64,000 nt of DNA from Thermoanaerobaculia bacterium (GTDB lineage Bacteria > Acidobacteriota > Thermoanaerobaculia > Multivoradales > J023). The stretch is taken from contig JALCBJ010000003.1 of assembly GCA_028066595.1 (NCBI GenBank), positions 72,936 to 136,935 on the forward strand, given 5' to 3'. The position numbers and the translations under genes were made by a program. The notes under the pieces were generated by a model. That model did no database searches. It saw only the letters and a list, made by a program, of their open reading frames with translations, and was not told where the DNA came from. Positions 28,024-37,623 of the stretch are shown here, in pieces; within the stretch, counting starts at the first letter, position 1, and every line of letters begins with the position of its first letter.

Positions 28024-29267
28024 GCACCCTGCTCGATCTCGGAGTCCACTCCTTCTGGCACCACGTGGCGCCGTTGTCCGTCAGCGTCACGGTCTGGGTC
28101 TTGGTCGTCGCAGTGATGCAGCGCCTACTGCCGAAGAACACCTGGCCGGAGTTGCGGCTGGCGCTCTGGCTACTGATCGTCGTGCGCCTGGTCGTCCCTC
28201 TGTCCGTGTTGCCGACGTTGCCTTTCGAGGGACTCCCGTGGACGGCTCCCGGATCGATCGACGCCGTCGCCCCGACCACCGAGACGACGATCGTGGCCAT
28301 TCCCGGATTCCTGCCACCGGTGGCGGTGCCTTCGGCTGAGATCGTCGGCCCTGCCCACGAGCGTCCCCCGTCGGACCCGGCGACGGCGCTCCCCACCATT
28401 TGGCACGCCGAGGCGTTGGCGGTGGTTTGGCTCGCCGGAGCGATCGCTTTCTTCGGGATACAGCTCGCCTGGACGCGACGGACACTCACTCGATGGCGGG
28501 CTACCGGGGTCCACGTCACGGACGGCGATCTCCAGGATCTGCTAGACATCGAGGCACGGCGGATGGGCCTTACGCGACCACCGGAACTGGTGCTGACGCC
28601 CGATGTCGTAGCACCCATGGTCGCAGGTGCGATCCGACCGACCATTTTCTTACCGGCGGCGCTGCCGAGCCGACTGTCGCGAGAACTTCTGGCCGCCGTC
28701 CTCCTCCATGAGCTGGCCCATGTCCGTCGCCGAGACACCTGGTTCGGGTTGGCTTGTCTCGCGGTGCACGCAACCTATTGGTTTCACCCTGCGGTCTGGT
28801 ATTGCCGCCGCCGTGTCCATGCCCTGATCGAACCGTGCTGCGACCGCACCGTGGCCCGGGCGCTCCGGGGCGACGTCGCTAGCTATCGGCGCGCGTTGCT
28901 TCATTTCGCGCGCGCGAACCTCTCCACCCCCGGAGCCGTGGCGAACAGGTCTTTCCTCGAGCACTCGTTCCTCGCGCCGGAGAGCTTGATCTTGCTGCGG
29001 CTCCGCCTGCTGGAGAACGCGCTGGACCGGCCCTGGCGCCGCAGAGGCGCGACCACCATCGTCCTCACGTTGACAACCCTCGCCAGCCTCCCCGCTGCCG
29101 GCGCAGCCGACCGATCCGTGCAGCAAGTCCAACAAACCCTCGTCGAGCGGCCGTCGGGATGCCTGACGCTGCGCTACACGGTGTTGCGAGAACTGGCCGG
29201 GGCAACCTCCGGTCTTCCCACCACACATCAGTCCGACTCACGCCAACCCAAGGAGAGCTCTCCATGA
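28020..29267 (+). CDS. M56 (BlaR1-type) membrane zinc metallopeptidase with short C-terminus
   Basis: 'ELLAAVLLHELAHVRRRDTWFGL' HExxH; multiple TM; TTGA overlap with the repressor. Confidence 0.94.
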   Translation: MSTLLDLGVHSFWHHVAPLSVSVTVWVLVVAVMQRLLPKNTWPELRLALWLLIVVRLVVPLSVLPTLPFEGLPWTAPGSIDAVAPTTETTIVAIPGFLPPVAVPSAEIVGPAHERPPSDPATALPTIWHAEALAVVWLAGAIAFFGIQLAWTRRTLTRWRATGVHVTDGDLQDLLDIEARRMGLTRPPELVLTPDVVAPMVAGAIRPTIFLPAALPSRLSRELLAAVLLHELAHVRRRDTWFGLACLAVHATYWFHPAVWYCRRRVHALIEPCCDRTVARALRGDVASYRRALLHFARANLSTPGAVANRSFLEHSFLAPESLILLRLRLLENALDRPWRRRGATTIVLTLTTLASLPAAGAADRSVQQVQQTLVERPSGCLTLRYTVLRELAGATSGLPTTHQSDSRQPKESSP

Positions 29268-29902
29268 AGGCATGCCGAACCCCGACGCTGATCATCCTCG
29301 CCTCGATGCTGTTTCTGGGAAGCACAACCGCTGGGGCTCAAACTCCCGACCAGGCCAACCAAGCCACGCCTACGGGCGAAGGCTCGGTCGATCTGGCAGC
29401 CATGATGAACCGAGCACGCGAGTTCACCGCGCCCGGCGAGCATCACCAACTCCTGTCACGGTTCCTGGGCACCTGGGACACCGAGTTCCGCATCACGATG
29501 ATGCCCAACCAGCCAGCGGAGAAAGGCGAGGCTACCTTCGGTTGGCTGGTCGACGGCCGCTGGCTGAAGCAAGAATCGACCGGGACACTGATGGGCCAGC
29601 CGATGCAAGCGTTCATGATCCTGGGCTACGACAACTTCAAGCAGAGCTATGTCACTGCGACGGTCGGCTCCGTGGACACGGCCCTCCTGACGAGCGAAGG
29701 CGATCTCGACCCGGGCGGCGAAGTCCTGATCACGTACGGCACTCTCGATGAATACCTCACCGGCGAACACGACAAGATGGTGAAGTACGTCTGGCGCTTC
29801 CATTCGGAAGATCGGATGACCATGGAGGTCCACGATCTACCCATCGGCGAGAAGAACACCCAGGTCATCGAAGTGACCTACACGAGGAAGAGCGAGTCAT
29901 GA
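29264..29902 (+). CDS. DUF1579 family secreted protein
   Basis: Signal peptide 'LASMLFLGSTTAGAQ'; 'HQLLSRFLGTWDTEFRITMMPNQPAEKGEATFGWLVDGRWLKQESTGTLMGQPMQAFMILGYDNFKQSY'; ATGA overlap. Confidence 0.88.
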   Translation: MKACRTPTLIILASMLFLGSTTAGAQTPDQANQATPTGEGSVDLAAMMNRAREFTAPGEHHQLLSRFLGTWDTEFRITMMPNQPAEKGEATFGWLVDGRWLKQESTGTLMGQPMQAFMILGYDNFKQSYVTATVGSVDTALLTSEGDLDPGGEVLITYGTLDEYLTGEHDKMVKYVWRFHSEDRMTMEVHDLPIGEKNTQVIEVTYTRKSES

Positions 29903-30345
29903 CGGAGATCTCCCTCAGCAGGACCATAGCGGCACCAAGAAACGAGGTTTTCGCCCGCTTGAGCGACTTTCCGAAGGCTGCCGAGACCATCTCCGCGATC
30001 ACCCGAATCGAGATGTTGACCGAGGGCGATGTCGGAGTCGGAACGCGGTTCAAGGAGACCCGCAAGGTCTTTGGTCGCGAGGCCACCGAGGAAATGGAAG
30101 TCACCCGCTTCGACCCGCCACGCTCTTACACATTGGAGGCCGAGAGCCACGGCGCCCACTATGTGTCGACGTTCACCCTTGAGGAGACGTCCGACGGTAC
30201 CGAGGTGGAGCTCGTATTTCGCGCTACGCCCCTGACACTCCTGGCCAAATTCATGTCGTTTCTGACGAAACCCATGATGAGGAAGGCGATGCAGGAGTGT
30301 GCGAAGGACCTCGAGGACGTGGCACGCTCCTTCGAGGCAGGTTGA
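29899..30345 (+). CDS. SRPBCC/polyketide cyclase-like protein
   Basis: 'EISLSRTIAAPRNEVFARLSDFPKAAETISAITRIEML'; ATGA overlap with DUF1579 gene. Confidence 0.88.
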   Translation: MTEISLSRTIAAPRNEVFARLSDFPKAAETISAITRIEMLTEGDVGVGTRFKETRKVFGREATEEMEVTRFDPPRSYTLEAESHGAHYVSTFTLEETSDGTEVELVFRATPLTLLAKFMSFLTKPMMRKAMQECAKDLEDVARSFEAG

Positions 30346-31408
30346 GTCTTCGGGCGATGGTCGCCGCGATGGTCCGCGCGTCTCTCGCCATACCGTGCAG
30401 GAATTGACTGTCGGCGCCATGAGTACACGGGAATCCGAGGAAGAACAGGTCGGGCAACCGGGGTGATTCTCCATGCTCTACCAAGGGATAACCTTGCTCG
30501 GAGCGAGGCAAGTCGGCGGATAGAAAGGGCAGCTCGAATCGGTATCCGGTGGCTAGCACCACCAGATCTGGCGACCAGGATGGCGATGCGTCAGCGAAGA
30601 CGGCCGTGCCGGCATCAAGTCGAGCGAGCGGCCCTCGCACCTGAATTCTCCGGCTGGCGAGAAGACTGCCGAAGCTGTCGTCGATTCCCGGAAAACGCCA
30701 GCCGGACCGACACCGCTGGCGCACGAAAAAACGGGGTAGCCGACGCAACAGTGGAAACGTCACGTGGCGCAAGTCAAGACCGAAGATCTTGCGCGGATAA
30801 GCAACGACCCGGCGACGGGTGCTCATCACGACCCTCGCGCCTGCACTGGCACACTCCTCTGCCAACTCGACGGCACGCATACCGCTGCCGACGATCAACA
30901 CCCGTTTGGTCCGATGTGCCTGAATGCCCCGCCAGTCACGGGAATGGAGAACCTCCGGCATGGTCGGACCTCCGGCCTCAAGCTCGATCCCGTCGGGAAT
31001 TACAGGATGGTCGCACATGCCGGTGGCAACGACGACGAACCGAGCTCGCGCAGATCGCGATCGCGAATCGAAATCGGCCCAGTATCCAATTCCATCCTCG
31101 GCCGCCTCCAGCCGTGTAACACACCGCTGCTCCACGACCAGCCCGGCCCTTCGGCCATAGTCAGCAAGGTATGCAGCGTATTCGCTCGCACGAGTGTACG
31201 GACCTGATGCCTGGAGCGCCCGGTCCGGCAGATCCAAGTAGCGACTCAGTGAGGAGAGAACCAGCGGTGCATACATCCGCGTGTAGGCACCTCCCATCGC
31301 TCCATGACGATCGACGAGTCTGACCCCGATTCCTCGCTGCACCAAGCAAGCAGCAACAGCCAGCCCGGCCGGACCCGAACCGATCACGAGCACGGGTGGC
31401 GTACTCAC
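30251..31408 (-). CDS. Flavin-dependent monooxygenase / NAD(P)-binding oxidoreductase
   Basis: 'PPVLVIGSGPAGLAVAACLVQRGIGVRLVDRHGAMGG', second dinucleotide motif 'RVLIVGSGMRAVELAEECA', 'DLVVLATGYRFELPFL'. Confidence 0.92.
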   Translation of the reverse strand: MSTPPVLVIGSGPAGLAVAACLVQRGIGVRLVDRHGAMGGAYTRMYAPLVLSSLSRYLDLPDRALQASGPYTRASEYAAYLADYGRRAGLVVEQRCVTRLEAAEDGIGYWADFDSRSRSARARFVVVATGMCDHPVIPDGIELEAGGPTMPEVLHSRDWRGIQAHRTKRVLIVGSGMRAVELAEECASAGARVVMSTRRRVVAYPRKIFGLDLRHVTFPLLRRLPRFFVRQRCRSGWRFPGIDDSFGSLLASRRIQVRGPLARLDAGTAVFADASPSWSPDLVVLATGYRFELPFLSADLPRSEQGYPLVEHGESPRLPDLFFLGFPCTHGADSQFLHGMARDARTIAATIARRLNLPRRSVPRPRGPSHTPASPSSSWVSSETT

Positions 31409-32106
31409 CTACGACAACTCCAGACCATCGCAGGAGGTAGGTTTCTCCACACGACACCATGAGTTTCGACATCATCGAACACGCGAGGAAACTCTCGGTC
31501 GAGGCGCCGGGCAGGCAAGAAAATGCCACCCGACACGTAGGAGTACGTCACGAGCTGTCCAGCCGGACCGATGGCCTGTGCGGCGGCTTCTAGACATGCC
31601 TTCCTATCCACCCGACTGAGGATCGACCAGGGCAGGGAGGCAACGACGCGAGTCGGCTCGACGTCCGCGGCTCGTAGGAGCTCGGACAGTCCTAGGGCAG
31701 AACCATGGACAAAGGAGAGGTCGGGAAACGCTGTCCGCAGACCTTCGACGAGCTCGGCGCGCACTTCGATTCCCACGTAGCGACCGGGATTCAGCCCGCG
31801 GCGCAGCAAGGCCCGGGTCAGAGCACCCGTGCCGGGTCCAAGCTCGAGCACGTGCGGCGAGTCGCCGAGGTCAAGCCGAGACACGACCGCATCCGCCAGC
31901 GCCTGCGAGCTCGGCGCGATGGAAGCGATCGTTCGAGGCGCGGTCACCAAGGCGCGAAGCCACAGAAGCTTCTCCGACAAGGGCCGCCGGTCAGAGGTCA
32001 ACGGAACGAACGGCTCGGCTCGGAAGGCAGCGCACGGAACCTCAACCGACGGCGCGTCGCAGCCAGGCTCCAGGCGTGTCAGCGAAACATCATCGCTCGA
32101 AGTCAA
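31405..32106 (-). CDS. Class I SAM methyltransferase (phospholipid N-methyltransferase-like)
   Basis: 'IASIAPSSQALADAVVSRLDLGDSPHVLELGPGTGALTRALLRRG'; overlaps next gene start by 4 bp. Confidence 0.85.
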   Translation of the reverse strand: MTSSDDVSLTRLEPGCDAPSVEVPCAAFRAEPFVPLTSDRRPLSEKLLWLRALVTAPRTIASIAPSSQALADAVVSRLDLGDSPHVLELGPGTGALTRALLRRGLNPGRYVGIEVRAELVEGLRTAFPDLSFVHGSALGLSELLRAADVEPTRVVASLPWSILSRVDRKACLEAAAQAIGPAGQLVTYSYVSGGIFLPARRLDREFPRVFDDVETHGVVWRNLPPAMVWSCRR

Positions 32107-32534
32107 CGGATCTCTCCCACATCGTTTCGGGATCAGGGCTCACGAGCTTGGACTACGGGGCAGTAGCCGGTTTGGCTACACATTCCTCCGAACTAGTTCC
32201 CCGCGGCCCTGTACTCCGACGCCACGTCTGGAAACGTCCCTCACTCTGCGTTCGCCAGCGCCCGAACCGAGAGCAGACCAACTCGACGCACGCTCCGTTC
32301 CGCATCGGACCGGCAGCACTGCCCCGACCTCTCGACCCAGGCGGATTCGGACGAACCTGTCGTGCGCCTGGGCACTCCGACTCACCCCCGAAGCTCGGAT
32401 CTCCGCGAGCATCGGTGCCGTGTCTCCCGGGCCGCAGCATCGACCGGCCCCATCGAAAGGAGGATCCGATCGAAAACCAGCTGGCCTTCGCGCCTCCGGG
32501 AAGGCTCGGATCTCGTCCCGTCGCCGAATCGACG

Positions 32535-33998
32535 TCAGCGGAAGATGCCGGTCTTTCCGCTCACCGAGCTGCTGCTGCTGCCGCCACCATCGCCGGAGAT
32601 GCGTTGATTCAGCTCCTTGATGCGTTCCATCAGCTTGTTCATCTTCTGCTGGGCTTCTTCTTGGAGACGCTGATAGTCACCGCGCATCTTGTCGTGCTCT
32701 TGACGTGCCTCGTCGAGGCGAGCGTCCATCTCCTGAATCCGTTGATCGCGCCCCGCGATGGTCTGCTCCAGGCCTCGGATGACCTCATCTTTCTCGGCCA
32801 GCTGATCCTTGGTCTTGAGCTCCTGCTCTTCGTACAGCTTGCGGAACTGCTGCAGCTCTTGGATCTCGGCAAAATCTGAATCGGGCACGTCGCTTCCTCC
32901 TTCCATTTCCAGGTTCGGAAACATCTTGCGCAGCTTGAGAGACAGATCTTCCGGGTCGGTCGACGCCTCCATCGCCTCTTCGTATGTGATGGTGCCGTGC
33001 ACCAGCAGAGCCATGAGCGAATGATTCATGCTCTGCATCCGGTAGTAGCCGACCGAGGCCTCCAGCTCGTCGTGCAGATGGGTCGTGTCGCCCTTTTCGA
33101 TCATCTCGGCGATCTTCGGCGAATTGCGCATGATCTCCAGCGCCGCCACACGACCCTCGCCGTCGCCCCGCTGCACGAGCTTCATCGACACCACGGCGCG
33201 CAGGACGAGTGACAGCTGCGAGCGGACCTGGCCCTGCTGCTCCGGCGGAAACGAATCCAGGACGCGGTCGATGGTCTGGGTGGAATTGTTGGTGTGCAGC
33301 GTCGAGAACACCAGATGCCCGGTCTCGGCCGCCGTGATCACGGTCTGGATGGTCTCGGGATCCCGCATCTCGCCCACCATGATGACGTCGGGATCCTGTC
33401 GCAACGAGTTCTTGAGCGCCTCCGCGTAGCTCATGGTATCCGTGCCCAGCTCCCGTTGGGAGATCGATGCTACGTTGTCGGCGAACAGAAACTCCATCGG
33501 ATCTTCGATGGTGATCACATGCACCGGCCGGTTGGCCACGATCCACTTGATGATCGCAGCCAGAGTTGTCGACTTGCCACTGCCCGTCGGCCCGGTGACC
33601 AGTACCAGGCCCTGATGGAGCTTGCAGAACTCGCCGAGAACCAGTGGCAGGTCGAGCTCCTCGAGGGACTTCACCTGGAACGGCACGCGCCGAAACACCG
33701 CCGCGAGATTGCCACGCTGCGAATAGAGATTGCCACGGAAGCGGGCGACGCCGGGCACACCGTAGCCGACATCCACCGCCATGTGTTTCTCGAGCCTCTC
33801 GCGCTGGGTATCTTTCTTCAGGACCTTGTCGACCACCCGCTGCATGTCTTCGATCGTCAGCGGATCCGTCTTCAGTGGCAAGAGCTTGCCATTCAGGCGC
33901 AGTAGCGGAGGTCGGGTCGGTTTCAGATGGAGATCCGAGGCCTCCTGCTTGGTCATGATCGTGAGTAGCTGATCGATGTCTAGCACCTGGCCGGCCAT
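32535..33998 (-). CDS. pilT: PilT-type twitching motility ATPase with C-terminal coiled-coil extension
   Basis: 'LVLVTGPTGSGKSTTLAAIIKWI', 'GTDTMSYAEALKNSLRQDPDVIMVGEMRDPETIQTVITAAETGHLVFSTLHTNN', then about 100 aa of heptad-like Glu/Gln/Arg-rich sequence ending in poly-Ser. Start at MAGQVLDIDQLL. Confidence 0.95.
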   Translation of the reverse strand: MAGQVLDIDQLLTIMTKQEASDLHLKPTRPPLLRLNGKLLPLKTDPLTIEDMQRVVDKVLKKDTQRERLEKHMAVDVGYGVPGVARFRGNLYSQRGNLAAVFRRVPFQVKSLEELDLPLVLGEFCKLHQGLVLVTGPTGSGKSTTLAAIIKWIVANRPVHVITIEDPMEFLFADNVASISQRELGTDTMSYAEALKNSLRQDPDVIMVGEMRDPETIQTVITAAETGHLVFSTLHTNNSTQTIDRVLDSFPPEQQGQVRSQLSLVLRAVVSMKLVQRGDGEGRVAALEIMRNSPKIAEMIEKGDTTHLHDELEASVGYYRMQSMNHSLMALLVHGTITYEEAMEASTDPEDLSLKLRKMFPNLEMEGGSDVPDSDFAEIQELQQFRKLYEEQELKTKDQLAEKDEVIRGLEQTIAGRDQRIQEMDARLDEARQEHDKMRGDYQRLQEEAQQKMNKLMERIKELNQRISGDGGGSSSSSVSGKTGIFR

Positions 33999-34185
33999 CG
34001 TGTCTCCCCGAGGTGTCCCCAAATCGCGCTCGTCGACAGAGCGGGCTTCGCGCAGCTCCGGCGTTCCGGAATTCAAGACTCCGAAGTCTACCAGGGGCCG
34101 AGAGCCGACGAAATCGCCCCGTTTTCCGCTCCGGATACAATCCGGCCGAACCCGCCTACGCACCCCACTAGATCCAGGAGTCTCG

Positions 34186-36336
34186 ATGCTCTTCTTCGCT
34201 CGTTCTGCCCTGACGTCCGCACGGCAATCCGCTATTCTCTCAACGGCGGCTCTGTTCGTTCTCGTCACTGCGTCGCCCAGCGCGGGAGCCGGTCTGGACT
34301 TCGACCATCTCGCTGCCCTGCACAGCGTAGGCGAAGTGAAGGTTGCGCCCGACGGAAGTCTGGTGGCCTACACCCTCTCCTTGCCTCGTATTCCGGGAGA
34401 CGACGAAGACGGTAGCAGTTGGAACCAGCTGTGGATCGTGTCGGCTGACGGCGAATCGGCACCCCGGCCCTTCGTTCACGGTCAGGTCCGCGTGTCCGAC
34501 ATTTCGTTCAGCCCCGATGGCCGACTCGTGTACTACCGAGCTCAGCGCGGCGACGACGATCATCAAGCCCTTTGGGCCGTCCCTGTGGCGGGAGGTGAAT
34601 CACGGCGCATGCTCGTCCACAAGACCGGCATCGGGTCCTACGACGTCTCTCCGGATGGGTCACGCGTGGTATTCCTTGCCACCGACGAAAAAGACGAGCT
34701 GGGAAAGAAGGCCGCCAAAAGAGGGTACGACGCTGTCGTCTTCGAAGAGGATTGGCGCCACGCGGGCCTATGGCTCGCCGAGCTACCCCCGTTCCACCCT
34801 ACCCCTTCGATGCCAGGAGCAGAGAAAGAGGAGCCTGAGGCACCTCGGCGTCTCGTGGTCGACGGCACCACGTCATCGCCCAGTTGGTCGGCCGACGGCA
34901 AGCACATCCTCACCGCCGTTCAGCCGCGCAACCTGATCGACGATCGCTACATGAAGCGCAAGGTCCAGCTCTACGACGCAGATAGCGGGGAGAGGGTCGC
35001 AGCATGGGACAACCCCGGAAAGCTCGGCGCCTATCGCCTGTCCCCCGATGGTCAGCATGTCGCGATGGTCTCGGCCGCTGATCCCAATGACACGCGGGAA
35101 GGACGCTTGCTCGTCGGCTCCATCGGCGAAGGAACGTTGCGTGACCTGATGCCCGACTTCGAAGCCCATGTGAACGACCTCCGATGGCAATCACCCGACA
35201 CGATCCTCTGGTCGGCCAACACGGGTTCGGAAACCACAGTCGGAACTGTAAGCCTCACAGGTCAGGTACAGAAGCTCTTTCAGTCTGGCCCGGCGGGTGG
35301 TGGTGCCCCCATCGTCAGCGGATTCTCCGCTGAAGGCTGCACCGTCGCGCTGGCTGGGGAGACACCGACCCACCCGGATGAGGTCTTCCTCTACCGGCCG
35401 TGCGATGCGAATGCCGAACCCCGGCGTCTTACCGATTCCAATCCATGGCTCGAGGCCGTTCGCCTGGCGAAGCAAGAGGTGATCACCTGGGAGGCCTCGG
35501 ACGGGCTGGAACTCGAAGGTATCCTCATCCATCCACTGGAAGGAAGTCGAAACAGCGACGGGCCCGCGCCGCTCCTGCTGATGGTCCACGGCGGCCCCGA
35601 AGCCAACGACCGCAATGGCTGGGTTACCAACTACAGCCGCCCCGGGCAACTCGCCGCAGCGCAAGGCTTTGCCGTCCTGTACCCAAACTACCGGGGCTCC
35701 ACGGGACGCGGCGTCGAGTTCGCAAAGACCAGCCAGGGCGACGCCGCGGGCAAGGAGTTTCTGGACCTGGTCGAGGCCGTGGACCACTTGGTGGCCGTAG
35801 GGGTCGCCGACAAAGAGCGGGTGGGCATCACTGGTGGTTCCTACGGTGGTTACGCCACTGCCTGGTGCTCGACCTACCACAGCAGCCGGTTTCGCGCTGG
35901 GGTGATGTTCGTAGGAATCTCGAACAAGCTGTCGAAGGGCTTCACTACCGATATTCCGGTAGAGGACAAGATGGTCCATACGCGCTTCGACCCTTGGGAA
36001 AACTGGGAGTTCAGCCTGGATCGCAGTCCGCTCTACCATGCCGAGAAGTCGACCACGGCGCTGCTCATCGCAGGCGGCGACGCGGACACACGGGTCCATC
36101 CATCACAAAGTTTGCAGCTCTACAGGGCTTTCAAGCTGATGGGCAAGACGGTGCGATACGTGCGCTATCCCGGCGAACCGCACGGCAACCGGCGCGCGGC
36201 ATCGCGCGACGACTACGCTCGCAGACTGATGCGCTGGATGATCCACTTCGTGCGCGATGGTGAGTCCGAGGTACCGGACAAGATTCTGCCCTCCGTTCGA
36301 GAGATGGTTTCCGACACGGCGGAGGATGACGCCTAG
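34186..36336 (+). CDS. S9 family prolyl oligopeptidase/acylaminoacyl peptidase
   Basis: Signal peptide, beta-propeller-like repeats, 'GVADKERVGITGGSYGGYATAWCSTYHSSRF' nucleophile motif, 'PGEPHGNRR'. Confidence 0.95.
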   Translation: MLFFARSALTSARQSAILSTAALFVLVTASPSAGAGLDFDHLAALHSVGEVKVAPDGSLVAYTLSLPRIPGDDEDGSSWNQLWIVSADGESAPRPFVHGQVRVSDISFSPDGRLVYYRAQRGDDDHQALWAVPVAGGESRRMLVHKTGIGSYDVSPDGSRVVFLATDEKDELGKKAAKRGYDAVVFEEDWRHAGLWLAELPPFHPTPSMPGAEKEEPEAPRRLVVDGTTSSPSWSADGKHILTAVQPRNLIDDRYMKRKVQLYDADSGERVAAWDNPGKLGAYRLSPDGQHVAMVSAADPNDTREGRLLVGSIGEGTLRDLMPDFEAHVNDLRWQSPDTILWSANTGSETTVGTVSLTGQVQKLFQSGPAGGGAPIVSGFSAEGCTVALAGETPTHPDEVFLYRPCDANAEPRRLTDSNPWLEAVRLAKQEVITWEASDGLELEGILIHPLEGSRNSDGPAPLLLMVHGGPEANDRNGWVTNYSRPGQLAAAQGFAVLYPNYRGSTGRGVEFAKTSQGDAAGKEFLDLVEAVDHLVAVGVADKERVGITGGSYGGYATAWCSTYHSSRFRAGVMFVGISNKLSKGFTTDIPVEDKMVHTRFDPWENWEFSLDRSPLYHAEKSTTALLIAGGDADTRVHPSQSLQLYRAFKLMGKTVRYVRYPGEPHGNRRAASRDDYARRLMRWMIHFVRDGESEVPDKILPSVREMVSDTAEDDA

Positions 36337-36446
36337 GTTCGAGCGCACAGATCTCGGTGACAAGGCTGTAGACTACGGACCTCGGCCGGTTCGACGGCCG
36401 CCGGAGCCGATTCTGCGAGAAGACTCAGCCACTCCGAGCTTTCATC

Positions 36447-37541
36447 ATGAGCGACGACTTCCCCGCCGGCTCCGGCTCGGCGGGACCCAGGCTGTCTAAG
36501 GAAGAGCGCGAGAACCTGCTGACCCAGCTGGAAGCCAGTGCCGGTCATTCCGAATCTCCAGACCGGCAACTGGCGCGGGCCCGCGAGTGTCTAGCCCAAG
36601 GAAACCATGGCCAGGCGCAGCGCCTTCTGAAGAACCTCGAAGTCAACGCACCGTATCTCCAGGGCCTCGAACTCCTCCGCAAGCAACTGATGAGTGCAGA
36701 ACAAGATGCCAAGCGCCAGGCCAACCTGAAACGGGCCGAGGACATGCTCACGCAAGCGATACAGGAACGTAAGAAGACGCTTGCACAGATGGCGCTGGAT
36801 ACTCTACGAGAGATCGCTCCGTCCCACCCTCAGCTCGCGGAATACGAGATCTGGATTCGCGATCTGGACCAGGAAGTGGCGTTGCAACAGCGTGTCGATT
36901 CGCTTGTCACGACTGGCCGGGAGGCGCTGCAATCCGGTGACGTCGACAAAGCCAGGGAGCAGCTCGAGGCGCTTCGGAGTCTCGATCCCTGGAGCCAAGC
37001 GACGGACGACCTGGCGGAGGAGATCGAAGAGGCCGAGCGCGGAGCCGAGGCTCGGTCAGGAATCTTCAACCTCAAGCATCTCATCCAGGATGCCCTCGAC
37101 GCCCGCGATGCCGGAGCCGCGCAGATGGCGCTGGAGAAGCTAGGGGCCATGGATGTCCCCAAGATCACGCTCGACACGTATGCAAAACGCATTCAAGATC
37201 TGCGGCAGACGTTGCAAGACGAATCCGAAGCATCGAGCTTGGAGAAGCGTTTCGCCCAGGCCCTCGACGCTGGCCGCTACAGTCAAGCGAGGGAGGTGGC
37301 GCGGGAGCTCGGTCGGCGCTTCCCCGACGACCCTCACAGTACCGAGCTGTTCAACCGCGTGGCCGAAGTCGAGGCCGGCGAAAGACGCAAGGCGTCGATC
37401 CAGCAAGGAATCCTCCAGGTCGAGCGCTTCATCGCGGCTGGCGATAGAGGGCAGGCCGAAATGGCCCTGCGCGTGGTACGGGGCATGGGACCGGACGCCG
37501 TCAGCATCGCCCAACTCGAGGCCAAGATCCGAATGATGTGA
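36447..37541 (+). CDS. TPR/coiled-coil repeat protein, function unknown
   Basis: 364 aa, highly helical, repeated 'ARECLAQGNHGQAQRLLKNL', 'GREALQSGDVDKAREQLEAL', 'DALDARDAGAAQMALEKL' units. Confidence 0.8.
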   Translation: MSDDFPAGSGSAGPRLSKEERENLLTQLEASAGHSESPDRQLARARECLAQGNHGQAQRLLKNLEVNAPYLQGLELLRKQLMSAEQDAKRQANLKRAEDMLTQAIQERKKTLAQMALDTLREIAPSHPQLAEYEIWIRDLDQEVALQQRVDSLVTTGREALQSGDVDKAREQLEALRSLDPWSQATDDLAEEIEEAERGAEARSGIFNLKHLIQDALDARDAGAAQMALEKLGAMDVPKITLDTYAKRIQDLRQTLQDESEASSLEKRFAQALDAGRYSQAREVARELGRRFPDDPHSTELFNRVAEVEAGERRKASIQQGILQVERFIAAGDRGQAEMALRVVRGMGPDAVSIAQLEAKIRMM

Positions 37542-37623
37542 CCGCTGAGGCGGCGTAGCGAGGTAGTCTAGGCCGCCGTTGCGAGAGCTTCCCTACCCGC
37601 CACCTTCCCTGCGAGCACTGTCC

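Noticed and set aside
32785-34140. 451-aa minus-strand ORF
   Set aside because: Shifted frame of the PilT gene; the PilT frame carries Walker A/B and Asp-box motifs.
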